This document shows positions 33,560 to 47,083 of a DNA stretch of 64,000 bases, piece after piece. Under the pieces are notes generated by a model. The model was not told the origin of the DNA. It saw only the letters and a program-made list of their open reading frames with translations, and did no database searches. The first letter of the stretch is position 1, and each line of letters begins with the position of its first letter. The DNA comes from Cephalotus follicularis (lineage: Eukaryota; Streptophyta; Magnoliopsida; Oxalidales; Cephalotaceae): assembly GCA_001972305.1 (NCBI GenBank), contig BDDD01000043.1:545717-609716 (forward strand). The letters are read 5' to 3'. The position numbers were made by a program, and so were the translations under genes.

Positions 33560-35803
33560 TCTTACCACTATCATATATAAATCTTATGTCTGTTGAGTCA
33601 CCACGAGGAAAAAAGAGGCACCTCCCAATTTATCCTGTCAACCAATCATCATAAGCCACATCATATATATAAGGGCACCCAGAATTTGTTAAATTATTTT
33701 AGTGATGATATATAGCAGTATTATATCACTATTTATGTATTACTCCTATTTTTATTATATTGTGATAAATAGAAATGTTACTCATAGCATTCAACTCACT
33801 ATATGTGGAACAGTTTCATGGATTATTACCCTGACAAAAACCTGAAATGGAGCTATTTGGAGAAATTTTTGTCCTTACACAAACAATATGTAAGTACCCT
33901 GGAGTGAGATTTAGAAACGATACAATAAATGGATCACAACACAAGCTAGCAGATATGCGCCATGAGGTCGACTTTAACATGATACAATTGATTGCTTTTA
34001 TGCCCAAAACCCACTAATTATTGATTTTTTATTGGTCTCATAGCAAACACTAATCAAATAGGCTAACGTTTTATTAAATTTTAAACTGATGCGGGCCAAA
34101 TTGGTACTCAAAAAAAGGCTGGTAGCTATGGCCCCTTGGAAGTACTGTGACAACAACTCTTGTCTAATTACCTAAGATTCTAATAATTAGGAGCACAGCC
34201 CACCATTCATAATTAGCCACCTTCTTCTACACCCAATTAATCAAATTTGTCAGTATATGATAACAACAGAAATGGTGGCTATAGTCATGTTTGTGAGGGC
34301 TCTTTGATTGTAAATAAAATAATAAAATTATAATGACGGAAGCTAAAATACTGAATAGAAATAACATATAAATGAGCAAATGAAAATATTACACAAAGAT
34401 ATGTGGAAAATAAAGGGAGAAATCAGACACAAGTTGGTTCCGAGTAAAAAAGGGGAGTTCCTAAACAATCAATGAAAAGTACTTGGTAAAATTAATTTGT
34501 GATCTCGCAAGTTTCAACCCCTTCAAATCAAGTATGATAACTGAGCGAGTTTAGAGTGGATTTATTTATATTCGAACTCGACTTGATTAAAGGCAATTAA
34601 AATTGAACTTGATTCGATCAGTTAGTATTTTTCTTTAAAATTTTAATTATAATATATATTAAAATATTATAAAATAACTTTAAATAATTTTTAAAAGACA
34701 TGCATAATAATAATAAAATATTAAATTTATTAAATTTATTATATATTAGGGTAGGTTCGGTTTGAATACAAATTGATTTCGATATTTTCATACTCGTTCT
34801 CGTCGTACGGGTTCGGTTCGGGTATCCACTGACATGGGTGAAATTATCATCCCTGTTCCAAATGCAAAATCTCAAGTCATTGGCGGATCCAGTCCACAAT
34901 TATTGAGAGAGTCAAAGTGTAAAAATAAAATATCGGGAGACTAACATATATGTCTAAAAATAATTTAACATAATATATATATAATTTTTTTAAAACAAAT
35001 TTCTGGGCGGTCGGGGCCCTGTCGGTACCCTTGGATCCACCTTTGCTTAGGCTATTTATAAATTGAAGAGCAATTTCATGCACACAAATACAACGGCCTA
35101 TGTTCATAATCTCCACTAAAACTTTAACTCAAATACAACTTTTTAGAAAGAGAAATTTTTAGTTATTATTACCGATTTTTTTTATATATATACAGTTTTT
35201 TAGTATATTTATGTATATGTTAATTTGTTTGTATGTGTGTGTGTCTGTATATATTATAGGCAGTCCACAATCCTAATAGAGCTCTTTTAGGTTGTGAATT
35301 TTAATCTCTTAGATTATTGAAGTATCTTGTACGTTTTATATTAAAATGAAAGTTTGAGGGTTGATCAGGTTTAAATTTATCATAGAATTCGGTTACCTAT
35401 TATGATTAATGTCGAAAGAAACTATTCTCGTTCATGATTCGTTCAATAGGGGTGAATAATTAATTGTCCAAATCGGATAGTTCTCGCATACGTACGTCCA
35501 CTATAGGATATATCGTTATTTTGTGTAAATAGTTTTTTTAAAGAAAGTTTTGGTTACACTCATTAAACATGTTCCCCAGATGCATAATTAAACCGATTAA
35601 TTCAGTTTAATTTGTGTATTTGAGGAACTGTGGGGAGATGCTGCCAAAATTTTCTCAGAATTAATTATGCACGTGGGATAACGATATTAGTGGAGGTACG
35701 TAGTCGGGAATGAGATAGGGCCATACCTTTTAGAGTTAGATGGTAAAATATGCTTTGGAGAATGCATTTTGAGAAAAGAATACTTCAATCTGACAATCTT
35801 CTA
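33560..35803. other. Intergenic DNA upstream of MIF
   Basis: AT-rich. At 34880-35045 a short GC-richer piece (GGCGGATCCAG ... GGATCCACC) has the look of an old transposon end. A (TG)n run lies near 35236. No gene was recognised. Confidence 0.5.
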
Positions 35804-35820
35804 CACTACTTGTAGAAAAA

Positions 35821-38502
35821 ATGTCTGTGGACAAGAGTTGGATGCATAGGTGGGTTGTTCGGGGGTTACTAACCGAGGAATTTAACAGGGACGTGCTCGC
35901 TTTCATAGATTTTGCATTCTCAAATGAAGAGTTTGTCTGAAATAGTAAGATAAAATGTCCTTACAACCGTTGCAAGTTAAATACATTTGGAACTCGATCT
36001 GAAGTGCGGTTACATTTATTGAAGAACGGTTTCACCCTCCATTAATACACATTATGGGATCAATATGGAGAAAGGAGGGAACGCCGCCAGGCTGCAGTAG
36101 AGCAGCCAGACCCCTCGGGTCCGAGTAATCATTTTGTTAATCTCGTAATGGATGCTGAGGGATTCGAGTTTGATACTCGTGAAGATGACGAGACGACGAT
36201 GAACTTTCGAATCCCAATGCAAAGAATTTGTTCTATGACCTTCTTAAGGATGTGGATGAACCGTTGTGGAATAGCTGTAAAAAACACACCAAACTGTCTA
36301 TGATGATGTGACTCATGAATGTCAAGTCCAAGTATGGGATTCCTAATGAAAGGGCCATGGAAATTCTTCAGATCGTTAAGAGCGAAATGCTTGAGGATGA
36401 GAAGTTTCCGAATTCTTATTACAAGCATAAACAAATTATTAAGACATTGGGATTAGGCTACAAAAAGATAGATACACGTGTCAAAGACTGTATGTTGTAT
36501 TACGGGGAGCACAAGTGTGCTACAGAGTGTGCAATATGTAATTATCCTAGATTCAAACCTAGCGGTGGGAGAAAGAGAAAAAAAACAGGTACCTTACAAG
36601 GTTTTGTGTCACGTTCTAGTGGCACCAAGACTTCAGAGGTTATTTCAATCAGATAAAACATCTGCTGATATGAGGTGGCATAGTAAGAAGAGGAATGATA
36701 ATGACAGTGACGAAGTGGGAATGGTACACCCGGTTGACCGTGAAACTTGGAAGCACTTTGATATTACTTTTTCATCTTTTGCTGTAGAGGTTGGCAATGT
36801 TAGAATAGGATTAGCAACAGACGGGTTTTGTCCTTTTGGGGTAAGTAGTAGTGTTTACTTTTGCTAGCCTGTTTTTGTTTTCCCATACAATCTTTCACCT
36901 TGGTTGTGTATGACGAAGCCATTCATGTTCTTGACCTTGATTATACCTGCACCGAAAAGCCTAGGGAAAGATATTGATGTGTTTCTGCGTCCACTTGTTG
37001 ACAAGTTGAAGATGTTGTGGGAAACTGGAGTTGAAACCTATGATGCATCGCGCAAGAAGAACTTTAAGATGATAACAGCTTTAATGTGGACGATTAGTGA
37101 CTTTCCTCCTATGGAATGTTGTCAGGCTAGAGCACTCATGGTCATTTGGCATATCCCTATTGCATGGGTCGGACTAAGGGTTTTAGATTGAAGCATAGTC
37201 AGAAATGTTCATGATTTGATTCTCATCGTCAATTTTTGTCCACAAACCACCAATTTAGAAGAGACAATAAAAAATTCTTGAATGGTCGACGAGTGACCAG
37301 GGTAGGTGTGGAAAGGTTATCAGGAAAAGAGGTGAAGGATCAACTCCCCGAGTTGAATAAAGTTGTGTTTGGAAAAGGTGTACCGGCTATTAAGATTCTT
37401 GGGTTTGGGAGAGCACACAATTGGACTAAACGAAGTATCTTCTTCGAACTTCCTTATTGGAGTAAAGTACTAGTCAGACACAAGTTGGACGGCATGCACA
37501 TCGAGAAGAATGTATTTGAAAATATATTCAACACGATCATGAATGTGAAGGGAAAAATGAAGGACCACCTACATGCTCGACTTAATAAAGAGTTGAGAAT
37601 AAGACTTGAATTGCATGCAGAAGAGGTGGATGGTCGCTTTATATTGCCTCTAACAAAATATTCATTAAACAGTGAACAGATTAGATAAGTATGTGAATGG
37701 ATGACAAAGATTAAATTTCCTTATGGCTATGCCTCAAACTTATATCGGTGTGTGAATGTTTCAGAGTGTAAGATTTGGGGTTTAAAGAGCCATGATTGCC
37801 ATGTCTTTATGCAGAGACTTCTTCCGATTGCATTTTCTGAGTTCTTACCTAGAAATATCATTGTCGTATTGACAGAGGTCAATGAGTTTTCTCAGAATAT
37901 ATTTGTAAGCCTTGGTCGACGTTGTAGAGTTTGATTTCTAAGGAAAAGGCAACAAAGTTGTTTTATTCAAGTGTGATTGGGCTAACACTTTGGATAGAGG
38001 TAATACACTAGATGAGTTTGGGATTGTTCGATTGAACCCGAAAAAAGAACTCCCTACTTACGAGTCGTTCATGCTGGCAAGTCAAGCTATCCAAGTGTTC
38101 TACGCACCCAGTGTTTCCAATGATTGTAGGTTCAATGGGTTGGTTACTGTGATTAAAACAAAACTCAGGAATGTTTATATCCTTCCTGATTATGAAGAAG
38201 AAGATGACCACGATTTGGGTATGAATTTGACGTTGCAAGAATATGTCGACAGTAGGCCACTATGATCATTTACAAATAATGTAAGGCTTGAAATTGATGA
38301 TTCCCTTCGAGGATATGGGGAAGGGGATGATGTAGTATTGCCTCCAAATGTTCGAATAAGGGATCCTACGTCAGATCATGACAACATAGATGATGAGGAA
38401 GATGAATAGGAAGAGGAGGATTCTGACACTGATGCGGAGGATGAAGTGATGGAATATTATTCCGATAGTCAAGACGATATGGATATTGATAACACAGATT
38501 AA
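35821..38502 (+). pseudogene. En-2 transposase (TNP2-like)
   Basis: Domains appear in the expected order. Transposase-associated domain: MSVDKSWMHRW, FIDFAFSNEEF, a stop, then KIKCPYNRCKLN (35821-36045). TNP2 core: KKIDTRVKDCMLYYGE, ADMRWHSKKR, ETWKHFDITFSSFA, VRIGLATDGFCPFG, a TAG where SYSxWPVF is expected, WLCMTKPFMFLTLIIP, KSLGKDIDVFLRPL, then RRDNKKFLNG and SIFFELPYWSKVLVRHKLD with MHIEKNVFENIFNTIMNVKG. DUF4218-like region: KFPYGYASNLYRC and KSHDCHVFMQRLLPI (37701-37934). DUF4216-like end: FGIVRLNPKK, YESFMLASQAIQVFY, and an acidic C-terminus to a stop at 38502. Several stops and frameshifts make it inactive, but it is much better preserved than En-1. Confidence 0.9.
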
Positions 38503-38639
38503 ACTGTAAGTTAATAGTGTAGTATATGTAGTAAGATGTTTGCAATAGTATTCTTAATCTTCTAATTTGGCATGATATTATAATTTGATAATATATCGTA
38601 GAACAACTATATATAATTTGTATTGTTTTTAAATACGGT

Positions 38640-40282
38640 GAGTTCTTGCAGAGATACCATGTAGGGTGACACGTTCATCTATTCCTAGAGCTTCCACCAC
38701 AGCCTCCGGTTCTACGTGTCTCGAGTCAGACAACATGGAGTTAGACACACGGGAGCATGATATCGATGTTCCCAACGTTAGTAAGGAAATTTATTATGTC
38801 ACAATATTTCACCTTAAACTATTTTTCGTATTGTTTATTGTTTTTGTTATATTTTGTTAAACATATTTACAGTCAAACGTAACCATGTTTTTCTCATCAG
38901 TGACGGATGATGGGAGCTAGTAGGGGAGTGGACTTGCCTCCACAGGGAGCAGAGGATTCTCGGGTTGTTCGCCATATCAGTGCCAATAGGTAAGTAACAA
39001 GTAATTTCAGTACATTTTTTTAAAACTAACCTATCATATTGGTACTAATATTTGTTTAAGTACAACTGTTTTTGAGGATATGGATGTGAAGAACACTATA
39101 GCGGGCATTGTCAAGGCCAGAATATTGCAGCCTTGGACAACGTGAGGCCAATGGCCTGATTCGAAAAAGGAACTATTGTGGGAGGCGCTACCGGTGAGTA
39201 AAATTGTTACAGTTAACAATTAATTTTATTGAAAATATTTTTATTTTTGTTGTTATTTGACATTGATATTTTGTAGGAGTACTTCCATTTTCTGCCATCT
39301 GATGCACACAGCAAACCTGCATTCCACGGTTACATGCAGGAGAATTACCCAAAGTGGATGCGTAAATTTAGAAATAAGTCGATGATCAATGCTAGTGTGC
39401 ATCAGATGAGTCCTGAGTGCAAGCGGCATCACCCAACAGAAATACCAGAGTCAGTGTGGGATCAGATGGTGGACATTTGGATGTCAGAGGATTTTCAAAA
39501 GATGGCAAGAACAAATGCCAGTAACAGGGCAAACGAATCGTACACCACCTACACTGGCGGTAGCTACAGGATGAAAATGCAACTTAAGATTGGGGTAAGG
39601 AATACTGCACTCTTGTAATTATGGTGATTAATAAACTTTATTTGTGTTTCAAACATCTAACGAAATAGCATTTGACTTGCAGGAAGCCAAGGGGAAAAAG
39701 TGGGAGGATGTATACTACGACACCCATCGAAACGTGAAGGAGGACACTCTTCCACATCCTACTGTAGTGGAGAGGGTGGTGAGTCACAAACTGTAATGAA
39801 TATGTCAATTACCATTTATATGTTAATTACTTAATTGATTAAATTTGTATTTTTTATAGGAGAAGTAGAAGGCTGCTAGTGGGTCAGAAACTGCAAAGGG
39901 GCCCTTCAACGTCATGGGATGGACGGAGGCGACTGGAGGTACGCGAAAAGGCAAGATCCGTGGCTTAGGGAACTACATGACTTCCACGAAGAAGCTACCA
40001 CAAGCACTTCGTACTCCATCAGCAATGGGAAGTCATAGTCTCCCATTCACTTCACAGCCATCAGAGGATGGACCTAGGACGGACGAAGACACAGACCTCC
40101 GACAACAAATATCTAAAATTCAGATGACGTTGAAGGCTAAGATGGCTCAAATAAGTCAGCTGACTTAGATGGTTGCCAGTCAGTTTGCGTCATTGTTGAG
40201 ACCATCTAGATCTGACCATAGTAAGCCGCAGAACCGGTATCACCTCTCCCAGTCATCTCCAGATTCAAACCATAGCGATTAA
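38640..40282 (+). pseudogene. En-2 second gene (TNPA-type, Transposase_24 domain), spliced
   Basis: Exons can be joined by GT-AG borders: an exon with DMDVKNTIAGIVKARILQPW to 39193; 39277-39594 with FHFLPSDAHSKPAFHGYM, KWMRKFRNKSMINASVHQM, PESVWDQMVDIWMSEDFQ and SNRANESYTTYTGGSY; 39683-39778 with GKKWEDVYYDTHRNVKED; and 39860-40282 with GWTEATGGTRKGKIRGLG, then a glutamine-rich coiled coil (DLRQQISKIQMTLKAKM). The second exon is the Transposase_24 domain. Stops at about 39144, 39867 and 40166 disable it. In characterised CACTA elements such proteins bind subterminal repeats and assist excision; here that repeat is probably the one at 40540-40880. Confidence 0.82.
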
Positions 40283-40489
40283 GAATTGTAGTTTGGTTAC
40301 AATTGTTGATTTTGATATAGTTTATAACTATTTATTTGTAAATCTATTACACTTTTTATAAGTAAGATATGAAGTTCATTTGTATTGTTTTGTTACTTCA
40401 ATGTGAATTAAATGTATTATTGAGCATTTATTAATTGAGTCTATAGGACAATTGAAATATGAACTATTGTTGTGGAAGTTAGAAAAAAA

Positions 40490-40884
40490 TTACAGGTTTT
40501 GCTTGGATTGGGGAATAGATCCTGCTGATTGAAGCATCAGCAGGATCTGCAGAATGGCGAGGGGAATTACCCTCGCCATTCTGCAAAATTGAACATGGCG
40601 AGGGCATGAACCCTTGCCATGGCGAGGGCATCGCGAGGGTACCCGCAAGGTACGCGTGCAGCCTGCGAGGGGCATCGCCCTTGCCATGCCCTCGCATATG
40701 GCGAGAGCAATCAACGGCAAGGGGGTGATACCCTCGCCAAACCCTCGCCATACCCTTGCACAAACAATTGCTAGAAGCATAATGGCGAGGGCTAGTTCCC
40801 ATCACCATGCCCTCGCGGTTGACTCAACCGCGAGGGGACGACGATGGGATATGCCCTCGCCGTTGACCCCTTTTTTTGGTAGTG
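40490..40884 (+). repeat. En-2 subterminal repeats and terminal inverted repeat
   Basis: At least fifteen copies of ATGGCGAGGGCAT, ACCCTCGCCAT and close variants, in both orientations, fill the last 350 bp; several form hairpins, such as AATGGCGAGGGGAATTACCC with its inverted partner. The end TTTTTTTGGTAGTG (40871-40884) is the terminal repeat. The reading frames across this region are spurious. Confidence 0.9.
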
Positions 40885-41830
40885 AAACGAATACTCCCTA
40901 CACCTTCAATCTCCACTCTTTCCTTATTGTCAACAGTGATGCAGCCGAAATCCTCATCAACATTCAAGGTTGTAAATCAATATTTATCTTTGCAAATATG
41001 CATGGAAGCAGCAGAATCCAAACATCATTCATTATTATCAAACACATATTAGAGAATCATTCATACCTTTAACCATCATAATCTCTCCATCGTGATCAGT
41101 AGTCATAACACCTTAAGATTGACCTTCTCTTTGAAGTTCTTGAAACTCATAAAATCCTCATTGAGCTTCCTGCAAAGATATTGGGTATGACACCTATCTC
41201 AATAGTAGTAGCATTCAATCTCACTATCATATCGAGACTTTGATTTCAATCTTCATCTTCTTCCACTATTTCCCCTCTCTCGAGTCCTCCCTCGATTAAA
41301 AGTTTCCACAGCTAATGCATTCCCCTCGTCTGATGAGTCCACATTCCACATTAGTCTTTCTTTCTCACATAAAATGCAGTCACATCATCTAACTTCAACG
41401 TAGATTTTCCTGCCAACATCGTCTAAACTAATTGTCTATAAGATCTGGGTAAAGAAGACAAAAACAATAACTCATTTTCTTTTTACTTTAGCTAGCTCAT
41501 CCTCGGAAATATTTAATAATTAAGACACAATTAAATTCATTGAAATGATTATTCATACTCATACCTTATCCATCTTCAATGAATATAAATCCATCTTCAA
41601 ACACAATATATTCGTCAACAACTTCGATGCAAAGATATTCTCGAGTTGCTCCATAAATTCTTTAGTATGGTCTCTTTCAACACAATATACTTGATTTCGA
41701 GAAAAAGAGCTAACCTAATTGTGATGATCGATTTTTTCTGAATTTTTTGTCAGTCTCTATTAATCATCCCATTCAGCGATTCATCTTTTAATGCCCAATC
41801 AATGTCTTGTTGTAATAGAACATCTTGAAT
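40885..41830 (-). pseudogene. Degenerate copia gag and protease start
   Basis: On the minus strand, with many breaks: VLYYNKTLIGH near 41800, HTKEFMEQLENIFASKLLTN near 41640, ISEDELAKVKRKW near 41480, SDEGNALAVE and a basic RGRTREGRNSGRR near 41290, a zinc-knuckle-like CYYYRDRCHTQYLCRKL near 41190, and CLDSAASMHICKDKY near 40990, the start of a copia protease with LDSA at the active site. It then reaches VEIEGVGSIRF and stops at the En-2 terminus. En-2 may therefore have inserted into this relic, but no continuation was found on its other side. Confidence 0.68.
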
Positions 41831-42227
41831 AGTACTCTGCCATAAAATAATTAAAAAAAAATTCATCAAATAAAGGATTTTTGTAATATCCCAATTGATA
41901 AACTAGAAATTTAAAAGTAAATAAAAGTTACACACATAAACCTTATTTATAAGATAAAACTAATCTTCAACTATTTACAAATAACCGATGTGAAATTTGA
42001 GGTGTTTTCTCAATATTTATGAACCGCTAGGATTTGATCTTTGTTTCACTCTTATACTGAACTTGATTTGTATCATTTATTCTATAATCAACTCTAGGAT
42101 ACTGTCATAATTAACATATAAATAATCACTTCATGTAATCCTACAATATAAAACAATGTCACTCAGATCGCCTTCTATCTAAACTTAGCTCAAAATATAT
42201 TTTTGCGCTTTCTTTACCATAATATAT

Positions 42228-42406
42228 GAGAAATAATATTTATAGTATATGAGTGATATAACAAATGTATAACATATGATATATTATCTAACTAGTGAAA
42301 AAAATAATAATTAAATCAGTTTTTTTTTTGTATTTTATTTCATTAATTAGATAACATATCATATATTATATATTTGTTATATCGTTTCATAAGTTACAAA
42401 TATTAT
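42228..42406. mobile_element. AT-rich foldback element (MITE-like)
   Basis: The left arm GATATAACAAATGTATAAC and the right arm GTTATATCG with its preceding bases form an imperfect inverted repeat of about 70 bp, with TTAAATCAGTTTTTTTTTTG at the centre. It has no coding capacity. Confidence 0.65.
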
Positions 42407-45400
42407 TACTGGGTGAAGGGGCTTTTATCATTATTTCGTGTCATGTTCTTAATTAAGGCCTGTACTGTTTCCCGCTCATTTTGATAAACCAACACGTAAT
42501 ACTGACGTGTATTAACATTCGAAGGTACTATGGTCTCTTCACTACTATTCCAAAAGGCAGTAGCCCATTCATAATTTTTAAGACTGATTATAAAACCATG
42601 AAAAATGTTATTACAATGATCATGCCTATTATCATGATGGTTCCATTTACAATTTTGACTGATTAATATTTTATTTTGTTGCGTGCTTGTTGCATCAAAT
42701 TAATCAACGACAAGCATAACTATACAATATTTCAACATCAATGAGATGCTATCCAAATGCAGTAGTTTAATTAGAGTTAGGAATTGAAGTTGGTCAAATA
42801 TATATGGTATAAAAAAATTTCCAAGTTTTAACAAGTGGGTTGAAGTTTATTTAAAAGGAAAATCAGAATTGATTCTCACAAATGTTATTCATCTCAAAAA
42901 ACCAATTGAGTTGGATGCATGTGCTTTGTGGAGCTCTCAATTGAATCATTAAAACAGTAGGATGCAAAAGCAGTAGTGAGAAGCCATATCAAAGTGAGAA
43001 GAAAAAATGGACCAAACAATGTGGTGGTCAATCAAAATCTATTTCACATCTTGTGACAATTGAGAGCGACAGACACGTGCGTTTGACACTAGAAACGTGC
43101 GAATAAACTGTCATTATTTGGGGACAATGCTATCATGTCTTAAGATCATCATGTCCTAATTACTGAAAATTCCAAGGTTTTTTTTTTTCTTATTGTTTAA
43201 ATCTTACCACTAGTCTTAGATGATGTTAGAGATGGGGTAGGAATTGAATCGGATTGGGTTTTCTGAGAGATGCGATCTGATTTAACGTATCAGATTGTAA
43301 ATTATAAAATTCGAAACTAAATCAGAACATATAAAAAATTTGTTGGGTTTGAAACAATCCGTTACAATTTGGATCAGTTTTGGATCATCGTAAATTTTAT
43401 GTCAAGGTGAAAATTTTAATCACTTATTTTAAAACACATATTTATTCTGATCCGTATTTCATATGATCTAAGTCATGACTCATTTATGATTTTTTGTTAC
43501 AAATGTTCTTTCAAAATTGCATGTTCCATGGGTAAAATTTCTCTTGCACATCATAAATTGACTTTGGGAACATCTCGAGCAAATTAACTTATGATACGTA
43601 ATTACAACACTTCTTCATTCCAACTTCCAAAACTAGCTAACTCTACTTTAAAATGTCAAAATTCATTTCCTGTAGCCTTAGATAAGTAGCCGCTTATTGT
43701 AGAAATCGGACGTGAAGATGAAGAGATCCTGAACTTTAGGAACTTGGCCTGTAGTAACCATAAACTCCATAAAAGGTCTGTGCAAAAGTCAGCAATAACA
43801 GCACGACGACAACAGGCAAGAGCTGTTGCTAGCCATGCATCGGATTCTAAGCACGTAGTCCACTCCATATATGAAAAAGAATGGAATCACATATATATGA
43901 GATAACAATTGATAGACCACGAACTTGAACAAATGTCATATTTTCGACAAGGCCAAAAGTCAGCAACAACAACACGGCAGCACGCCAAGTGTGCCACTAA
44001 AAGCAATTCGGTTAGGTTTCTAATTGGTTTTAAATTAAAAAACTCGAAATCGAATCAAACAACACGAATTCTAAAATTTATAATCCTAAACTAAAATCTA
44101 GTTGAAAAAAATATGAACCAATCCGTCGGTTTCAGTTCAGAGCGAATCGAATCGTCGATTTTTCAGGTTTTATTCTCACTCGTAGATGATGCTACGGATA
44201 AAAATATGATATGTAAGAGAATATAAGAATCTATAAGAACAGGTTTAGTGAGAATAGATTGATTCTCCGTCCGCATATCAAAATTGTGGTAATATCTTAC
44301 CAGCAAAATGTAAAATTTGCCTTTCGAATATGGATGAAATGTGTAAATTGCATAGTAAACTTATATTTGATATAATCGAATGACTAAACTCATAAAATCG
44401 ATAAAATTAACATCTATATACTGTGTAAGTGGTCTTAGACTTTGGTATAACGTACAAGTTGTATTCTCGAATGTTAATCATTTTATTGGTATAGGGTGTT
44501 AATTCTATATATTTTATGAGTTTAGTGTACTGAACTCAAATTCAAGGTGTCACTTGCACATTTCACACAAATACCGAATACAATTCATACCTTTTGCCTT
44601 TCTTAGAACTTATTGTACTTTACAACATTTTAATTTTCTGGTTAAAGATACTTACGAAAAATTTAAGACAATGTAACTATTTTTGGAGTTTGCTTAGAAT
44701 ACATAGTAGTAAAGGTGAATTTAAATTAGTATAACAATTAATTACCGTATGTATTTTATTTTATTTTAAAGAAATAAACCATTTCATGCATCAACAAATA
44801 TTAATTGAAAACGAATAATGTCCGATCAAACATGGCATATGTCATTGAATACCAAAACATTTTGGATAGAGCACTAATTAAAGCAAAATATGAGTAATTT
44901 GGTTCAATATAGCCACAGTATTTTAGAATGTTAAGATAATTAAATCAACTGAATTTGTTCATAATAACTTTTCTTGTCACTAATTAGGTACTGCTGTCAC
45001 TGTTAAGATATCTTATCAAAGATATGTCTTTATCATGTCTTGAATTGGCATTACGACTCTAATTATTTCAACCAAGAAATTATTGAACCCATAATTGTCA
45101 AAAACAATATTCATTTTGTGTCATCTTCTTAATAGTCCTGGTGTGTGGCTAAGCGACCAATGAGTCTCCGTCACAGTAAAAGGTCGTCTGAGCATATAAT
45201 ATATCATTCTAAAAGTGTTATTTCAAGGTCAAGTTTAGGTGTAAAATCAGGTTTATATACATGTCGCCGTTTTTTTATCATTGATTTAAATTGATAACTC
45301 CAATTATGAGATTTTACGATTTGTATATATTAATTATATATGATAATTTTTAAATCATCAATTTTTAAATAAATAGAATGCTTTAACTATCTCTTGTTTA

Positions 45401-47083
45401 CGAATAACAATTTTACTCATTATATGTTATTGTTATACGCAGTAAAAATTGTATTTTATTCAACAAATTATCATTAAATATTTATTTGATATTAAAATTA
45501 GTATACATAATCTAGATAGAAAAAACATCAAATTTAAATACATAAAAACGACAGCATATCGTGTTTAGTATTGCATTTTAAAACGCATAGTTGTTTTTAA
45601 AATATTAATTATTTGATAAATTTATTTTAAAAGTGAGCTGTTTTTACAAAATGCATTAGGGATATTTTTCAAAACTGTTTTTCAAAAGTAGTTTTTCACA
45701 ATAAACTTAAAAAAATTATAACAATATCAAACTAGCTTTAGCTAACACAAAGGAAGTGAACATTGATTCACTTAATTTTGTAGATATTGGATATATATGG
45801 TATGAAATCTTTGAAGAGATGTGTTCATCACTTTTTATGAGACAATTTTCTAAAAAAAAAAAAAGTAGTAGAATTAATTAATTATAACATGAGTAATGTT
45901 ATTAATTAGATGATAAACATTATAATTGTGTTTTTGAGATATTATTAATATTATTTTAACTGATAATACACGTCTATCACATCATTTGTGTTTAAAGCAC
46001 AATTATAATCAATTGTATTATTCATTGGATCATGCATAGATTTAGTAAAACAAAAAGGGGTGAAGTCAGCTAATAATGGTGGGGACTTGAATAGATTGAT
46101 GATATTGTTAGGGAATTATGACGAGACCCTTTGCCTCTCACCAACCATACCACACTAGTGGCGCCTATAGTACCAAATGTCTATGGTAATGCTCGTATGC
46201 TTAAATCACCTTATATGACTTTTCAAATTTACAAAATTTAGTGAGTTAAAACGTCCCTCGGTTGATCTACCATGGTCCACTAATCAACTTTCCACTTACG
46301 TGATGTTGTACATTGATGTCAACCATCTATTTCTTTCATTTTTAGTATAGAGATTATTAAATAGAAACAATAACAAAAGCTTATATCATAAGTTTTAAAA
46401 AATTTTAAATTAATATGATAAATAGTATTTTTATTGTCATATATTTTGTCTTTTTAAATTATTTTTTTGTGAATATTGTACTTTATATAGAAAATTATAG
46501 ATATACCAAAAACAGTATTAGAAACACTATTTACTTATGATTACAAATTGTGGCGTTGTATTTATATATGTATTGTCTATTTATCATGTAGTGAATCGTA
46601 TCTATATAAGAATTTTTTTTAATACAGCTGGTTTTTTTTTTGGAAAATAAATTTAGTGGAAATGACATCTTATTCTTAAAAAAACTTTGGTTCAAATTTT
46701 AATATTTGTATCAATTTTTTTATTAACACGATATGTCAAATAATAATAAATGACAAATGTATAACAAAATATATGGATATGTCATACTGTGACATATGTT
46801 ATTTAATGGGTGATCACATATGTTAGTAAAACAAAATTAATAAAAATATAAGGTAAATAGTATTTTCATAATTATTTTTTGTTCATAGACTACTTTTTTA
46901 CATAAAGTACAATAATTACAAAATTTAATTTAAATAAAAAAACAATGGATGAATCATCTTGTTATGCCAATATCAATATCAAAATATACATGCAATTAGT
47001 ATTATTGTAAATGTATTCATAATTTTAAAACAATATTGACATATAAAATAACAATACAAAAATTCATTTGCATCATCCATATT
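42407..47083. other. Intergenic AT-rich DNA
   Basis: No gene recognised on either strand. There are remnants of low-copy repeats, for example AAACCGAATC-like text at 43230-43400 and 44000-44160, and poly-A/T runs (45850-45870, 46630-46640). The small open frames are isolated and lack any familiar motif. Confidence 0.55.

Larger units (their letters stand above)
35804..40884 (+). mobile_element. CACTA (En/Spm) transposon En-2
   Basis: The 3' end is unmistakable: a repeat-rich subterminal region ending CCTTTTTTTGGTAGTG, whose complement begins CACTACC. Two genes in the usual CACTA order lie upstream. The left end is less sure: CACTACTTGTAG occurs at 35804 only 17 bp before the transposase ATG, and no subterminal repeats follow it, so the true 5' end may be deleted. 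The three-base flanks (CTA and AAA) do not match. Confidence 0.7.

Noticed and set aside
35804..35820. CACTACTTGTAG as the certain 5' end of En-2
   Set aside because: It is only 17 bp from the transposase ATG, no subterminal repeats follow it, and the three-base flanks do not match. I kept it only as a tentative border.
40479..41072. Overlapping frames of about 100-150 codons near the En-2 end
   Set aside because: They are translations of the subterminal repeats in both strands.
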